A stretch of DNA of 45,190 nucleotides from Lachnospiraceae bacterium (GCA_014804615.1 JAAUZL010000025.1:27754-72943); one strand, 5' to 3'; numbered from the stretch's first letter, positions 10,732 through 19,481 are shown. Numbers and translations: made by a program. The notes: generated by a model from the letters alone, not told the origin.

Positions 10732-12237
10732 ATGGCGGTGATATTGGGAATCGATATCGGTACATCCAGTGTAAAGGCGATGCTGATTGATACGGAGGAG
10801 GGGCCTCTGGCCGTTTGTGCAAAGGAGTATGAGGTTATGATTCCTCATCCCGGCTATGCGGAGCAGGATCCTGAGCGGTGGTGGATGTCGCTAAAGGAGG
10901 TGCTTAGCGGATTGCGGGGAGAGAGACCCGACGCGTATCAGGCAGTAGCGGCGGTAGGTTATTCCGGGCAGATGCACGGCTTAGTTCTTGTAGATGAGGC
11001 AGGAACCCCGGTTCGCCCGGCAATTATCTGGCTGGACCAACGATCTAAGGAACAGGCTGCAAAAATCAGCAGTCAGATGACAGAGAAAGAAATGGGCGAA
11101 GTGTTCTGCAATCGTGTCGGCAGTGGTTTTGCTTTTCCTTCCCTGTTGTGGGTGAAGGAAAACGAGCCGGAGGTATTGGCAAAAACGGCGGCTGTTCTCT
11201 GTCCGAAAGATTATCTGCGGCTGAAAATGACAGGAGAGGCCGGAGCGGAAGTGGTGGATGCCTCATCTACCTGCATGTTTTCGACCAAGGATCGGGATTG
11301 GGCATGGGATATCATTGACCGATTTAGTCTACCGAGAAGGATTTTCCCAAAAGTGGAGGAGTCGATGCAGATCGCGGGAAAGATCAGCGCTGCCTGTGCT
11401 GCAGAGACAGGACTGCCCAAAGACATACCGGTTATTTATGGAGCAGGGGATCAGCCGGCCCAGAGCATTGGCAACGGGGTGTTTGACGAAGGGCATTTGA
11501 TCAGCAATATTGGCACCGGCGGACAGATTTCTGCTTTTATCAAAGAACCGGTTTATGATAAACGGCTGCGAACGAACACCTTTTGTCATGCGGTTCCCGG
11601 CGGTTATACGATTTTTGGCGCAACGCTTTGCAGTGGAATGTCCATGAACTGGGCTAAGAATAAACTATTTCATCTGCAGGGATATGATGTTGTGAATCAG
11701 GAGGCAGCAGCGGTTCCGGCGGGTTCGGCGGGCCTGATCTATCTGCCCTATCTTTCCGGTGAGAGGACGCCCCACATGGATCCCGATGCACAGGGCATGT
11801 TTTTTGGCTTAAAGCTGGTTCACGAGCGAGGCCATTTTCTGCGGTCTGTCATGGAGGGAGTTACCTACAGTCTGCGGGATTGTCTGGAATTGATGCAGGA
11901 ATTGGGAATCGATGCCCAAACGATCATTGCCTCCGGCGGCGGCGCGGCGTCTTCCCTGTGGCTGCAGATTCAGGCGGATATTCTGCGCAAGCCTGTCCGT
12001 GCCTGCGAGGTGAAAGAGCAGGCCTGTCTGGGGGCTTGTATTCTGGCGGCTGTGGGCTGTGGTCTGCTGGATTCCCTAAAGGAAGGCTGCGACAGATTTG
12101 TCAGGATGGGCGATCGAGTCTACGAGCCGGATCAGGCACATGCTGCAGTTTATGAAGAGTGTTATGAAACTTTTAAAAAGCTGTATCCACGCACCAGAGA
12201 CCTTTATTTACATACCGCAGATTCAATGATAGAATAA
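10732..12237 (+). CDS. xylB: Xylulokinase (FGGY family)
   Basis: Phosphorylates D-xylulose to xylulose 5-phosphate with ATP, feeding the pentose phosphate pathway. The 501-residue length fits. The N-terminal ATPase fold begins GIDIGTSSVKAML (5-17); YSGQMHGLV and the IIWLDQRS loop match xylulokinases; the catalytic-base Asp lies in GAGDQPAQSIGNGV near residue 240; PYLSGERTPHMDP and ASGGGAASSLWLQIQADIL are the C-terminal FGGY signatures. AAGGGG precedes ATG 10732. There is no xylose isomerase or transporter next to it, so assignment within FGGY kinases rests on sequence motifs only. Confidence 0.88.
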   Translation: MAVILGIDIGTSSVKAMLIDTEEGPLAVCAKEYEVMIPHPGYAEQDPERWWMSLKEVLSGLRGERPDAYQAVAAVGYSGQMHGLVLVDEAGTPVRPAIIWLDQRSKEQAAKISSQMTEKEMGEVFCNRVGSGFAFPSLLWVKENEPEVLAKTAAVLCPKDYLRLKMTGEAGAEVVDASSTCMFSTKDRDWAWDIIDRFSLPRRIFPKVEESMQIAGKISAACAAETGLPKDIPVIYGAGDQPAQSIGNGVFDEGHLISNIGTGGQISAFIKEPVYDKRLRTNTFCHAVPGGYTIFGATLCSGMSMNWAKNKLFHLQGYDVVNQEAAAVPAGSAGLIYLPYLSGERTPHMDPDAQGMFFGLKLVHERGHFLRSVMEGVTYSLRDCLELMQELGIDAQTIIASGGGAASSLWLQIQADILRKPVRACEVKEQACLGACILAAVGCGLLDSLKEGCDRFVRMGDRVYEPDQAHAAVYEECYETFKKLYPRTRDLYLHTADSMIE

Positions 12238-12286
12238 AACCAGTCTTTTTAGAGAACGATTTAGAACAAAACAGGAGGGTGACAGT

Positions 12287-12904
12287 ATGAAGGTATTGAT
12301 GTTAAACGGAAGTCCCCATGCAGAGGGCAACACTTATATGGCACTGCAGGAGATGGAAAAGGTTTTTGTAAAAGAAGGCATCGAAACGGAAATATTACAT
12401 ATCGGCAACAAGGATATCCGTGGCTGTATCGGCTGTGGAAGCTGTGCCGGAACCGGGAAATGTGTCTTTGATGACCTGGTAAATGAGACCGCCGGGAAGT
12501 TTGAGGCATGTGACGGGCTTGTAGTGGGAAGTCCCGTTTATTACGCTTCGGCTAACGCAACGCTGGTGGCTTTTCTGACCAGACTTTTTTACAGCACCCA
12601 TTTTGACAAGACCATGAAGGTGGGGGCGGCGGTAGCGGCGGCAAGACGCGGCGGACTGACGGCTACCTATGATGAGTTAAATAAGTTTTTCGGTATTGCG
12701 GGAATGCCCATTGCTTCCGGTCAGTATTGGAACGGCATTCACGGCGCTGCGCCGGGAGAGGCGGCGCAGGATGCGGAAGGCCTGCAGATGATGCGCACCC
12801 TTGCGGAAAACATGACATTCTTAATGAAGAGCATTGCGCTTGGGAAAGAGAAATACGGTGTGCCGCAGAGAGAGCCTTTTACGCGGACGAATTTTATCAG
12901 ATAG
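12287..12904 (+). CDS. Iron-sulfur flavoprotein / NADPH-dependent FMN reductase family
   Basis: A 205-residue flavodoxin-fold protein. The N terminus MKVLMLNGSPHAEGNTYMAL is the FMN phosphate-binding loop. Cysteines 47, 50, 53 and 59 form a compact C-x2-C-x2-C-x5-C motif as in iron-sulfur flavoproteins of anaerobes, which probably holds a 4Fe-4S cluster and transfers electrons. VVGSPVYYASANATLVAFLTR is the second flavin-contact region. AGGAGGGTGACAGT precedes ATG 12287. It ends 15 nt before hemZ. The electron donor and acceptor cannot be read from the sequence. Confidence 0.9.
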   Translation: MKVLMLNGSPHAEGNTYMALQEMEKVFVKEGIETEILHIGNKDIRGCIGCGSCAGTGKCVFDDLVNETAGKFEACDGLVVGSPVYYASANATLVAFLTRLFYSTHFDKTMKVGAAVAAARRGGLTATYDELNKFFGIAGMPIASGQYWNGIHGAAPGEAAQDAEGLQMMRTLAENMTFLMKSIALGKEKYGVPQREPFTRTNFIR

Positions 12905-12919
12905 GCAGAGTGCAGGATC

Positions 12920-14428
12920 ATGCAAATCATTAAAAGCAATAAAGACCAATTTCAATATGATATACATGCCCTGGTGCAGTCTTTTTATCCGGGCTGGGAG
13001 CCCAGACTCCTGGCACCGGATTCCGAGGTAAGGGACAGAAGGATCCTGGAGGGAGAGCCCGTGATGGAGCTTTTCTTCGGGGAGACAGAAGTGACTTTAA
13101 AAATGCTTTCTGATTTACATAACTCTGATGCAGCGAATGGAGATGAGAAGGACGGCGCGGGGCATGTGTACGTCTGGCATCCGACAGAGCCGGCGGATAC
13201 CCCGGCGTACAAAAACGCTTTCAAACAGTTTCTTTACACTTCCCTGCGGGAGGAGACAGGCATTTCCCTGCCATGGGGGAATCTGACGGGGATCCGTCCG
13301 ACCAAGATCGCCATGACCATGATGGAGCAGGGAGAGAGCGAGGAGGAGATCGCATCCTTCTTAAAAACTTTCCATTTTGTCAGTGAGGAAAAGACGGCAC
13401 TTAGCATTGATATTGCGAAGCGGGAGAGGGAGATTTTGAGTACCCTGCATTATGAGAACGGCTACAGCCTCTATGTGGGCATTCCTTTCTGTCCCACCAC
13501 CTGCCTGTATTGTTCTTTTACTTCCTACGCAATCGGTGCTTGGAAAAAGAGAGTGGCTCAGTATCTGACGGCGCTGGAGCGGGAGATCGATGCGGTGGCG
13601 GCTCTTTACCGGGATAAAATACTGGACACCGTGTACATCGGCGGCGGTACACCGAGCTCTCTGTCTGCGGCGGAGCTTGACAGACTTCTCGGGAAGCTGA
13701 GAAGCGCTTTTGACTTTTCTACGGTACAGGAATTTACGGTAGAGGCTGGCAGGGCAGACAGTATTACTGAGGATAGACTGCGGGTGCTTTCCGAACACGG
13801 CGTGACCAGAATTTCCGTGAATCCCCAGACCATGAAGCAGGAGACTTTGCAGCTGATCGGCAGACAGCACACGGTGGAGCAGGTGGTAGAAGCCTTTCAC
13901 CTGGCAAGACAGGTGGGCTTCGACAATATCAATATGGATATCATTCTGGGACTGCCGAAGGAGGATGCGGCGGATGTGGCGCACACCATCGCGGCGATCA
14001 AGGAGCTGGCTCCGGATTCCCTGACGGTGCATTCCCTGGCAGTAAAGAGGGCTTCCAAGCTGCATCAGTGGATAGAAGAAAACGGCGTAACGGCCTACAA
14101 TAACACGGAGGAAATCATGGAGATCGCGGCCCGCGGGGCGGCAGAAATGGATATGGTGCCCTACTACCTTTACCGCCAGAAAAATATGTCCGGCAATTTT
14201 GAAAATGTGGGCTACTCCAAGCGGGATAAGTATGGCATTTATAACATCCTCATCAACGAGGAGAAGCAGACCATTATGGCTCTGGGAGCAGGTTCCATCA
14301 CCAAAGGCGTTTTCCCGGACGGCAGGATCGAGCGGTGTGAGAATGTGAAGGACGTGACGCAGTATATCGAGAGAATCGACGAGATGATCGAGAGGAAGCG
14401 CAAGCTGTTTGCGGCTGAAATGGAATGA
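12920..14428 (+). CDS. hemZ: Oxygen-independent coproporphyrinogen dehydrogenase HemZ
   Basis: A radical SAM enzyme of the HemN/HemZ family, 502 residues. The cluster motif C-x3-C-x2-C is at Cys191, Cys195 and Cys198 (FCPTTCLYCSF), followed by the SAM-binding GGGTPSSL and the HemN-type NINMDIILGLPKED. The N-terminal ~170 residues, with TGIRPTK, are the HemZ-specific domain. HemZ-type proteins are annotated as coproporphyrinogen III dehydrogenases; many Clostridia carry them without a full haem pathway and some homologues may have other roles. No other porphyrin gene is in the window. The ATG is preceded by a short AGGA only 2 nt away, so the exact start is less certain. Confidence 0.9.
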   Translation: MQIIKSNKDQFQYDIHALVQSFYPGWEPRLLAPDSEVRDRRILEGEPVMELFFGETEVTLKMLSDLHNSDAANGDEKDGAGHVYVWHPTEPADTPAYKNAFKQFLYTSLREETGISLPWGNLTGIRPTKIAMTMMEQGESEEEIASFLKTFHFVSEEKTALSIDIAKREREILSTLHYENGYSLYVGIPFCPTTCLYCSFTSYAIGAWKKRVAQYLTALEREIDAVAALYRDKILDTVYIGGGTPSSLSAAELDRLLGKLRSAFDFSTVQEFTVEAGRADSITEDRLRVLSEHGVTRISVNPQTMKQETLQLIGRQHTVEQVVEAFHLARQVGFDNINMDIILGLPKEDAADVAHTIAAIKELAPDSLTVHSLAVKRASKLHQWIEENGVTAYNNTEEIMEIAARGAAEMDMVPYYLYRQKNMSGNFENVGYSKRDKYGIYNILINEEKQTIMALGAGSITKGVFPDGRIERCENVKDVTQYIERIDEMIERKRKLFAAEME

Positions 14429-14493
14429 GAGTTCATAATAGCCGAAAAGAGTAATTGTGAAGGAAAAGTATAATCACAAAGGAGGAATATAAC

Positions 14494-15177
14494 ATGCAGT
14501 ACAGAATTATTGGAGACACAATGCCGGCGGTGGAGGTTATCTTTGATGCGCCGGGAGAATCGATGTACACCCAGTCGGGCGGTATGGCGTGGATGTCGGA
14601 AGGCATTGCCATGGATTCCAACATGAAAGGCGGCTTGGGCAAAAGTATCGGCAGAATGTTTTCGGGGGAATCTCTGTTTATGGCGACCTATAAGGCGGAG
14701 CGTGCGGGCAGTATGGTGGCTTTTGCCTCCACGGTGGCAGGAGAGGTGCTCCCCATTGACGTAGGAGCGAGCGGCGGCATGATCTGCCAGAAGGGAGCGT
14801 TTCTCTGCGCCCAGGAGACGGTTAACCTGAATGTGACGTTTACCAAGAAGTTTTCCGCCGGCTTATTCGGCGGTGAGGGATTTATCTTACAGGATATCAG
14901 CGGAACCGGCATGGTATTTCTTGAGGTGGATGGTAATAAAGTGGAAAAGAATCTGGCGCCCGGAGAAGTCCTCAAGGTGGATACGGGAAATGTGGTGGCT
15001 TTTGAAAGAACCGTGCAGTATGATATTGAGACCGTAAAGGGACTGAAAAATATCTTTCTGGGCGGCGAGGGACTGTTCTTAACGAAGCTGACAGGGCCGG
15101 GCAAAGTGATACTCCAGACGCAGAACTTTAATGAGTTCGCGGGCAGGATCATCAGGATGGTGCCGTCGTCGAGGTAA
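14494..15177 (+). CDS. AIM24 family protein (TIGR00266)
   Basis: A 227-residue beta-rich protein of the AIM24/TIGR00266 family, conserved in bacteria and mitochondria but without defined bacterial function. The N-terminal YRIIGDTMPAVEVIFDAPGE, the SGGMAWMSEGI stretch and GKSIGRMFSGESLF are typical; a Gly-rich repeat pattern (GGEGFILQDISGTG, GGEGLFLTKLTGPG) follows. AAAGGAGGAATATAAC in front of ATG 14494 is an excellent ribosome site. It is followed by an intrinsic terminator. Confidence 0.9.
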   Translation: MQYRIIGDTMPAVEVIFDAPGESMYTQSGGMAWMSEGIAMDSNMKGGLGKSIGRMFSGESLFMATYKAERAGSMVAFASTVAGEVLPIDVGASGGMICQKGAFLCAQETVNLNVTFTKKFSAGLFGGEGFILQDISGTGMVFLEVDGNKVEKNLAPGEVLKVDTGNVVAFERTVQYDIETVKGLKNIFLGGEGLFLTKLTGPGKVILQTQNFNEFAGRIIRMVPSSR

Positions 15178-15209
15178 AGAAACGAGGATTTTAAGAATAA
15201 AGGATCAGG

Positions 15210-15250
15210 AGGGCTGAAAATGTTTGAAGGGTATTTTCAGTCCTTTTGTG
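15210..15250 (+). terminator. Intrinsic terminator after the AIM24 gene
   Basis: AGGGCTGAAAAT (15210-15221) pairs with ATTTTCAGTCCT (15233-15244) through 12 bp with one wobble and an 11-nt loop, followed by a T-rich tail. It closely resembles the terminator at 17358. Confidence 0.85.
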
Positions 15251-15273
15251 TTTACTTTTTTGCAAAATATGAT
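15246..15273 (+). promoter_or_regulatory. Candidate promoter of the XRE-ImmA / PIN cassette
   Basis: TTGTGT (15246-15251) and TATGAT (15268-15273) are 16 nt apart and lie 27 nt before ATG 15300. The -35 overlaps the T tract of the preceding terminator. Confidence 0.5.
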
Positions 15274-15299
15274 AAAATATAAACAGAGGAGGCGGTGAG

Positions 15300-16358
15300 A
15301 TGTTTAGTAAAAATCTAAAATATTATAGATTAAAAAATGGTATGTCGATGAAAGAACTAGCCTCTTTAGTTGGCGTGTCCTCAATGACGATCAGCTATTA
15401 TGAAAGCGGCGAGCGAAAACCGAGTATGGATACGATGAAAATGCTTGCAAAGGTATTAGGAGTAAAGGTCACGGATTTTTTGAGTAATCGCAATGAAAAT
15501 CTTGTGTTTGCGCACGGAGAATTCAGAAAAAGCAGTAAACTTTCTGTTAAGCAGCAGGACTATATAAAGGAATCCGTTGAGGAGTACCTGGGTAGATTCT
15601 ATTCTGTTATTGATGTGCTCGGCGGAGATGTATTACCGGAGGCACCAGTTTGTCATGGACTGATTCTGACTGATGATATAGAAGAAAACGCGCTCGCAAT
15701 GCGTAAATATTTGGGCATTGCAGAATTCGGACCGGTTGGAAATCTGGTTGAACTTCTGGAGAATAAAGGGATTTTGCTTTATATAACTGAGATTGATAAT
15801 GATGCTTTTTCAGGAATGAATGGATTGGTAAACGGGCGGCCTTATATTATTGTTAACGGTCAGATGAGTCCTGAGAGAATCAGATCTACGATTGCCCACG
15901 AGATTGCGCATTTTATATTTGACTGGCCGGATGATATGGAAGAAAAGCAGATAGAGGATATGGCTACTGCTATCAGCGGTGCATTTCTTTTTCCTTTTAT
16001 TGATGCAAAAAGGGAATTGGGAATCAGAAGAACTTCCATAACGAAAGATATGACGCTTACGTGCAGGGAATATGGTATATCCATGTATCTTTTGGTGAAG
16101 AGGGCAAATCTATGCGGAATCGTAAATGATAACGTGGCAAAAAATTTCTATATTAAAGCAGGGCAAGCCGGATGGAAAAGACATGAGCCGTCGCGTATAC
16201 AGAAAGAAGCCCCCCTACTCTTTATGCAATTAGTATTTCGAGCAGTCAGCGAAAATGAAATATCTGTGCAGAAAGGTGCAGAGTTATTGAAGCGACCCTA
16301 TTCATTTGTGGAGGGACAGTGTTTTGCGGAAGAAGGGGTAGGGGATGGAATATATTAG
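15300..16358 (+). CDS. XRE-family regulator fused to ImmA/IrrE metallopeptidase
   Basis: A 352-residue two-domain protein. Residues 1-62 form a Cro/C1-type helix-turn-helix (LKYYRLKNGMSMKELASLVGV, then MTISYYESGERKPS). Residues about 170-270 form an ImmA/IrrE (COG2856) peptidase domain with zinc motif HEIAH (His200, Glu201, His204). Such proteins repress their operon and, in known cases, are triggered to cleave a partner regulator. GAGGAGG precedes ATG 15300. Its last 14 nt overlap the PIN gene, an arrangement seen in predicted toxin-antitoxin modules where the XRE-COG2856 protein is the antitoxin-like member. Confidence 0.93.
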   Translation: MFSKNLKYYRLKNGMSMKELASLVGVSSMTISYYESGERKPSMDTMKMLAKVLGVKVTDFLSNRNENLVFAHGEFRKSSKLSVKQQDYIKESVEEYLGRFYSVIDVLGGDVLPEAPVCHGLILTDDIEENALAMRKYLGIAEFGPVGNLVELLENKGILLYITEIDNDAFSGMNGLVNGRPYIIVNGQMSPERIRSTIAHEIAHFIFDWPDDMEEKQIEDMATAISGAFLFPFIDAKRELGIRRTSITKDMTLTCREYGISMYLLVKRANLCGIVNDNVAKNFYIKAGQAGWKRHEPSRIQKEAPLLFMQLVFRAVSENEISVQKGAELLKRPYSFVEGQCFAEEGVGDGIY

Positions 16359-16842
16359 TAGTGACACAAATGTCTGGCTAGATTTCATGACGATTGGACG
16401 GTTGGAATTGCCATTTAGGTTACCTTATATTTATTTGATGAATGAGGATGCGGTGCATGATGAGTTATTGTCGCCGCCGGAGTTAAGTAAAAACTTACTG
16501 GCTCTGGGATTGGTTGCAGCGGAGCTAACGGAAGAAGAGTTTTTTTTAGCGGAAAAATATACGGAAAGTTTCTCTAAACTTTCTATTTATGATTGTGTTG
16601 CGTTGGCAATAGCAAAATGTAGAAATATTACTTTATTAACCGGTGACGGACAGCTTAGGAAAGCGGCACAGGCTGAAAGAGTGTCTGTGATAGGAACGAT
16701 CAGTATTCTTGATCAATTATATGATGGTGATTATATTGCAAGGGAAGAATACTTGGAGTGTTTGAAACGATTACAGCAGTATAATGGCGGGAAAGTTCGG
16801 CTGCCGGGGAAGGAGTTGGAGAAGAGGATTGGGGAGAAGTAA
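16345..16842 (+). CDS. PIN-domain nuclease (DUF4411-like, putative toxin)
   Basis: A 165-residue PIN-fold protein. The expected acidic quartet can be placed at Asp7 (SSDTNVWLDF), Glu40 (VHDELLSP), Asp83 (SIYDCVALAIA) and Asp101 (LLTGDGQLRKAA), consistent with an active Mg-dependent ribonuclease. It overlaps the XRE-ImmA gene by 14 nt and is followed after 2 nt by the SWIM protein, so all three should be co-translated. Pairing of PIN proteins with XRE-COG2856 regulators is a predicted toxin-antitoxin type; toxicity itself is inference. Confidence 0.85.
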   Translation: MEYISSDTNVWLDFMTIGRLELPFRLPYIYLMNEDAVHDELLSPPELSKNLLALGLVAAELTEEEFFLAEKYTESFSKLSIYDCVALAIAKCRNITLLTGDGQLRKAAQAERVSVIGTISILDQLYDGDYIAREEYLECLKRLQQYNGGKVRLPGKELEKRIGEK

Positions 16843-16844
16843 AT

Positions 16845-17279
16845 ATGGGATTGATTGAACTTGCCAGTGGGAAATCTGTGTGGCGTGGAATGGATTATTA
16901 CAATGAAAAAAAGGTACTCTCTTGGGACAAGACTGGTGATTTTACTTATGATGGTACAGTGTCTGGAAGTAATGGAGAAATTTATGATGTTCATATAGAT
17001 AAAGAACATCAGCGTAAATCTACCTGTACTTGTCTTTTTGCAGAAGGTAGGAGAGTTATTTGTAAGCATATGATTGCGCTGCTGTTTACTGCCGAGCCGA
17101 AGCAGGCAGATGATTTCATGAAGCAGGTTGAAGAGTATGAGGCAGAAGCAGAAGCCCGCGAAAAACAACACTATATAGATTTAAAAAAATATGTAATGAG
17201 TCTTTCAAAAGCAGAGTTGCAGGAACGGCTGTATGATGCGCTTTGTGAACTTGAGTATTATACAAGAGTGACTTGGTAA
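16845..17279 (+). CDS. SWIM zinc-finger protein
   Basis: A 144-residue protein with a SWIM motif C-x-C-x9-C-x-H at Cys61, Cys63, Cys73 and His75. The preceding strands (ASGKSVWRGMDYYNEKKVLSW and VSGSNGEIYDVHID) are the usual SWIM-domain beta lead-in. The rest is charged helix (EEYEAEAEAREKQ) and a terminal LSKAELQERLYDAL helix. SWIM domains bind nucleic acid or proteins. It starts 2 nt after the PIN stop and lacks the Snf2 helicase partner often found with SWIM proteins, so it may be an accessory part of the toxin-like cassette. Confidence 0.88.
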   Translation: MGLIELASGKSVWRGMDYYNEKKVLSWDKTGDFTYDGTVSGSNGEIYDVHIDKEHQRKSTCTCLFAEGRRVICKHMIALLFTAEPKQADDFMKQVEEYEAEAEAREKQHYIDLKKYVMSLSKAELQERLYDALCELEYYTRVTW

Positions 17280-17357
17280 ATTGGTTTTTAAGTGGCTGGA
17301 GATGCCATGCCGGCGGTGGACGTAGGAAACTGACAAGTTAAAGCAGATCGGATCAGG

Positions 17358-17395
17358 AAGGTTGAAAATGTTAAAGAGCATTTTCAGCCTTTTTA
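17358..17395 (+). terminator. Intrinsic terminator after the SWIM gene
   Basis: AAGGTTGAAAATG (17358-17370) pairs with CATTTTCAGCCTT (17379-17391), 13 bp with one wobble and an 8-nt loop, followed by TTTTTATA. The stem and the GATCAGGA lead-in are shared with the terminator at 15210. Confidence 0.9.
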
Positions 17396-17430
17396 TATGC
17401 CCGAAATAGGTACAGGATTTTGGAGGGCTG

Positions 17431-17459
17431 TTGACATTGTATAAGGGTTCCTTTACAAT
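17431..17459 (+). promoter_or_regulatory. Strong sigma-A promoter of tetR-MFS operon
   Basis: TTGACA (17431-17436), a 17-nt spacer and TACAAT (17454-17459) form a near-consensus promoter. The -10 box overlaps the left end of the palindromic operator at 17457. Confidence 0.85.
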
Positions 17460-17487
17460 AATTATTGACCAATAGTCAATAATTATT
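17457..17487 (+). promoter_or_regulatory. Palindromic operator for the TetR regulator
   Basis: A perfect 31-bp inverted repeat: AATAATTATTGAC (17457-17469), a 5-nt centre, then GTCAATAATTATT (17475-17487). It covers the end of the -10 box and the start site, so bound repressor would block transcription of its own operon. Likely binder is the adjacent TetR protein. Confidence 0.85.
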
Positions 17488-17505
17488 TTGGGGAGGGAAA
17501 ATGAG

Positions 17506-18153
17506 TTGGCGAGACCGGTAAAAAAACAGCCGGAGCAGTGGAAAAAAGAGATTCTGGATGCGGCGAAGGAACTGTTTTTATCAAAAGGATATGAGGAGAC
17601 TGCTGTCTCTGACATTATGGAGCGGGCAGGCGGGGCAAAGGGAATGTTTTATCGCTTTTTTCAGAGCAAGGAGGAGGTCATGCATGCTCTGGGGGATCAG
17701 ATGTTTTTTGAAAACAATCCCTTTGAGGCGGTAAGAGGACGCTCCGATCTGAACGGACTGCAGAAGATCCGGGAGATGCTTGCTCTGGACAGGGCTGATA
17801 AAGAACGGGAGGAGATCAATACACAGGCGGTCACGATCCTGAAAGACTCGCGCATTCTGGCGGCAGCAGTGGAGGCGAATCGGCGGGTGCTGACGCCTCT
17901 GTGGTTTGAGCTGATCGAGGAGGGCAGGCGCGACGGCTCTATCCGGACGGAATATGCAAAAGAACTTTCCGAACTGCTCCCGCTTATTAATTTCTGGCTG
18001 ATGCCGTCCGTATTTCCGGCGGACGCGGAAGAGATCAGACATAAGTGCCGCTTCCTTACGGAGATTCTCTCTGCCATGGGCCTTCCGATCATGGAAGAGG
18101 AGATGTATGCGAGGACAGAGAAAATCTTTGGGAATTGGAAAGAGAAGAGGTAG
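17506..18153 (+). CDS. TetR/AcrR-family transcriptional regulator
   Basis: A 215-residue repressor. The N-terminal helix-turn-helix is clear (EILDAAKELFLSKGYEETAVSDIMERAGGAKGMFYRFFQSKEEV); the C-terminal helical ligand-binding domain is divergent. TTG 17506 is the likely start because GGGAGGG (17491-17497) precedes it at proper spacing; the ATG at 17501 is out of frame and stops after six codons, and the upstream TTG at 17488 abuts the operator. It lies 6 nt before the MFS exporter, so it probably regulates itself and the exporter through the operator at 17457. Confidence 0.93.
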   Translation: MARPVKKQPEQWKKEILDAAKELFLSKGYEETAVSDIMERAGGAKGMFYRFFQSKEEVMHALGDQMFFENNPFEAVRGRSDLNGLQKIREMLALDRADKEREEINTQAVTILKDSRILAAAVEANRRVLTPLWFELIEEGRRDGSIRTEYAKELSELLPLINFWLMPSVFPADAEEIRHKCRFLTEILSAMGLPIMEEEMYARTEKIFGNWKEKR

Positions 18154-18159
18154 CGGCGG

Positions 18160-19422
18160 ATGGAACAGAAACTCTTTACGAAAAATTTCATACTCCTTGT
18201 ATTGGGACAGGTAAGTTCTTTGTTCGGCAATTACATACTGCGGTTGGCGCTTTCTATGTATGTGCTGGAGACGACCGGTTCGGCTGCCGTATTTGCGGGT
18301 ATTTTATCCGCAGCAACCATTCCCACAATCCTTTTGTCACCTCTAGGCGGCATCCTTGCCGACCGGGCGAACCGAAGGAATATCATGGTGGCTTTAGATA
18401 CTTTGACGGGAGTATCTGTCTTGTGTGTAGCAGTCGTTTTGTCCGAAAATCATGCGCTTATGGTGATTGGTGTGCTGCTCGTGACGCTTTCTGTTTTCGG
18501 GGCATTTGAGACGCCCACGGTGCAGGCGTGCATTCCGCAGATGCTTGCAGGCGACAATATTATCAGGGGAAATGCGGTTGTCAATCAGGTGGCTTCCATA
18601 TCTTATCTGATCGCACCGCTGCTTGGCGGCATTCTGTATGCGGCCTTTGGGTTAAAGCCTGTGATGTATGCGAGTGTTGTCTGTTTCTTTATCACGGCAT
18701 TGTTTGAGTGCTTTATACAATTGGGGCATCAGCACAGAATTTATCAGGGGAATGTTCTGTCTATGGTGAGAAATGATTTTTCCGACAGCATTCGTTTTAT
18801 TACAAAGGAACGGGCAGATATTATGAAACTGCTGCTTCTGGCGGCGCTTTCCCGTTTCTTTGTCATGGGCGTTACGATGGTGGGAATTCCCTTTATCGTG
18901 CGGACGATCCTCGGGCTGGATGCAGCATACTACGGCGGAGCGGAGAGTGCGCTGGCGGTTGCCACGATTCTGGGTAGTATTGTGGCGGGACTTCTCACGG
19001 GAAAACTGAAAACGGAAAGATTATCGCTCGTGCTTGCAGCGATCGGCATTTGTATCATTCCGGCAGGGGTAGTATTTCTTTTCTCGCTTGGTGCGGTTAT
19101 CAAGTATGCTGTGAGTGTTGCGGCTTTCTGCGGTATGCAGGCTGCAATCAGTATTTTTTCTATCTTTGCCGTGTCCATGATCCAGCAGAGTACGCCGGAT
19201 CATCTGCTTGGAAAAGTGATGGCCTATACCTCTGCGATTACCATGTGCGCGCAGCCGATGGGGCAGATGGTTTATGGGTTTTTATTTGACGGATGCAGGG
19301 AGGCGGTATATCTGGTGCTGATTCCTACGGGGGTTATTGTGGGGATGATCGGAGTGGGAGCGAGGGGGGTCTTCGGGAGGATAGAAAGGAGGATGCAGGA
19401 ATCTGAGGGTTCGGATAAGTAA
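18160..19422 (+). CDS. MFS transporter (enterobactin/macrolide-efflux type)
   Basis: A 420-residue major facilitator protein with about 12 membrane helices. Motif A-like GGILADRANRRNIM follows helix 2, as in MefA/EntS-type exporters, and an LLGKVMAYTSAI segment marks the second half. It presumably exports a drug or small hydrophobic compound by proton antiport. It is the second gene of the tetR operon, which suggests induction by its substrate. The specific substrate cannot be read from the sequence. Confidence 0.93.
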   Translation: MEQKLFTKNFILLVLGQVSSLFGNYILRLALSMYVLETTGSAAVFAGILSAATIPTILLSPLGGILADRANRRNIMVALDTLTGVSVLCVAVVLSENHALMVIGVLLVTLSVFGAFETPTVQACIPQMLAGDNIIRGNAVVNQVASISYLIAPLLGGILYAAFGLKPVMYASVVCFFITALFECFIQLGHQHRIYQGNVLSMVRNDFSDSIRFITKERADIMKLLLLAALSRFFVMGVTMVGIPFIVRTILGLDAAYYGGAESALAVATILGSIVAGLLTGKLKTERLSLVLAAIGICIIPAGVVFLFSLGAVIKYAVSVAAFCGMQAAISIFSIFAVSMIQQSTPDHLLGKVMAYTSAITMCAQPMGQMVYGFLFDGCREAVYLVLIPTGVIVGMIGVGARGVFGRIERRMQESEGSDK

Positions 19423-19481
19423 TGGGGAAGAGTTGCTTGGGTTAGGGGTGTGAAAATAAAATATAGTGTCGGATATTGTAA

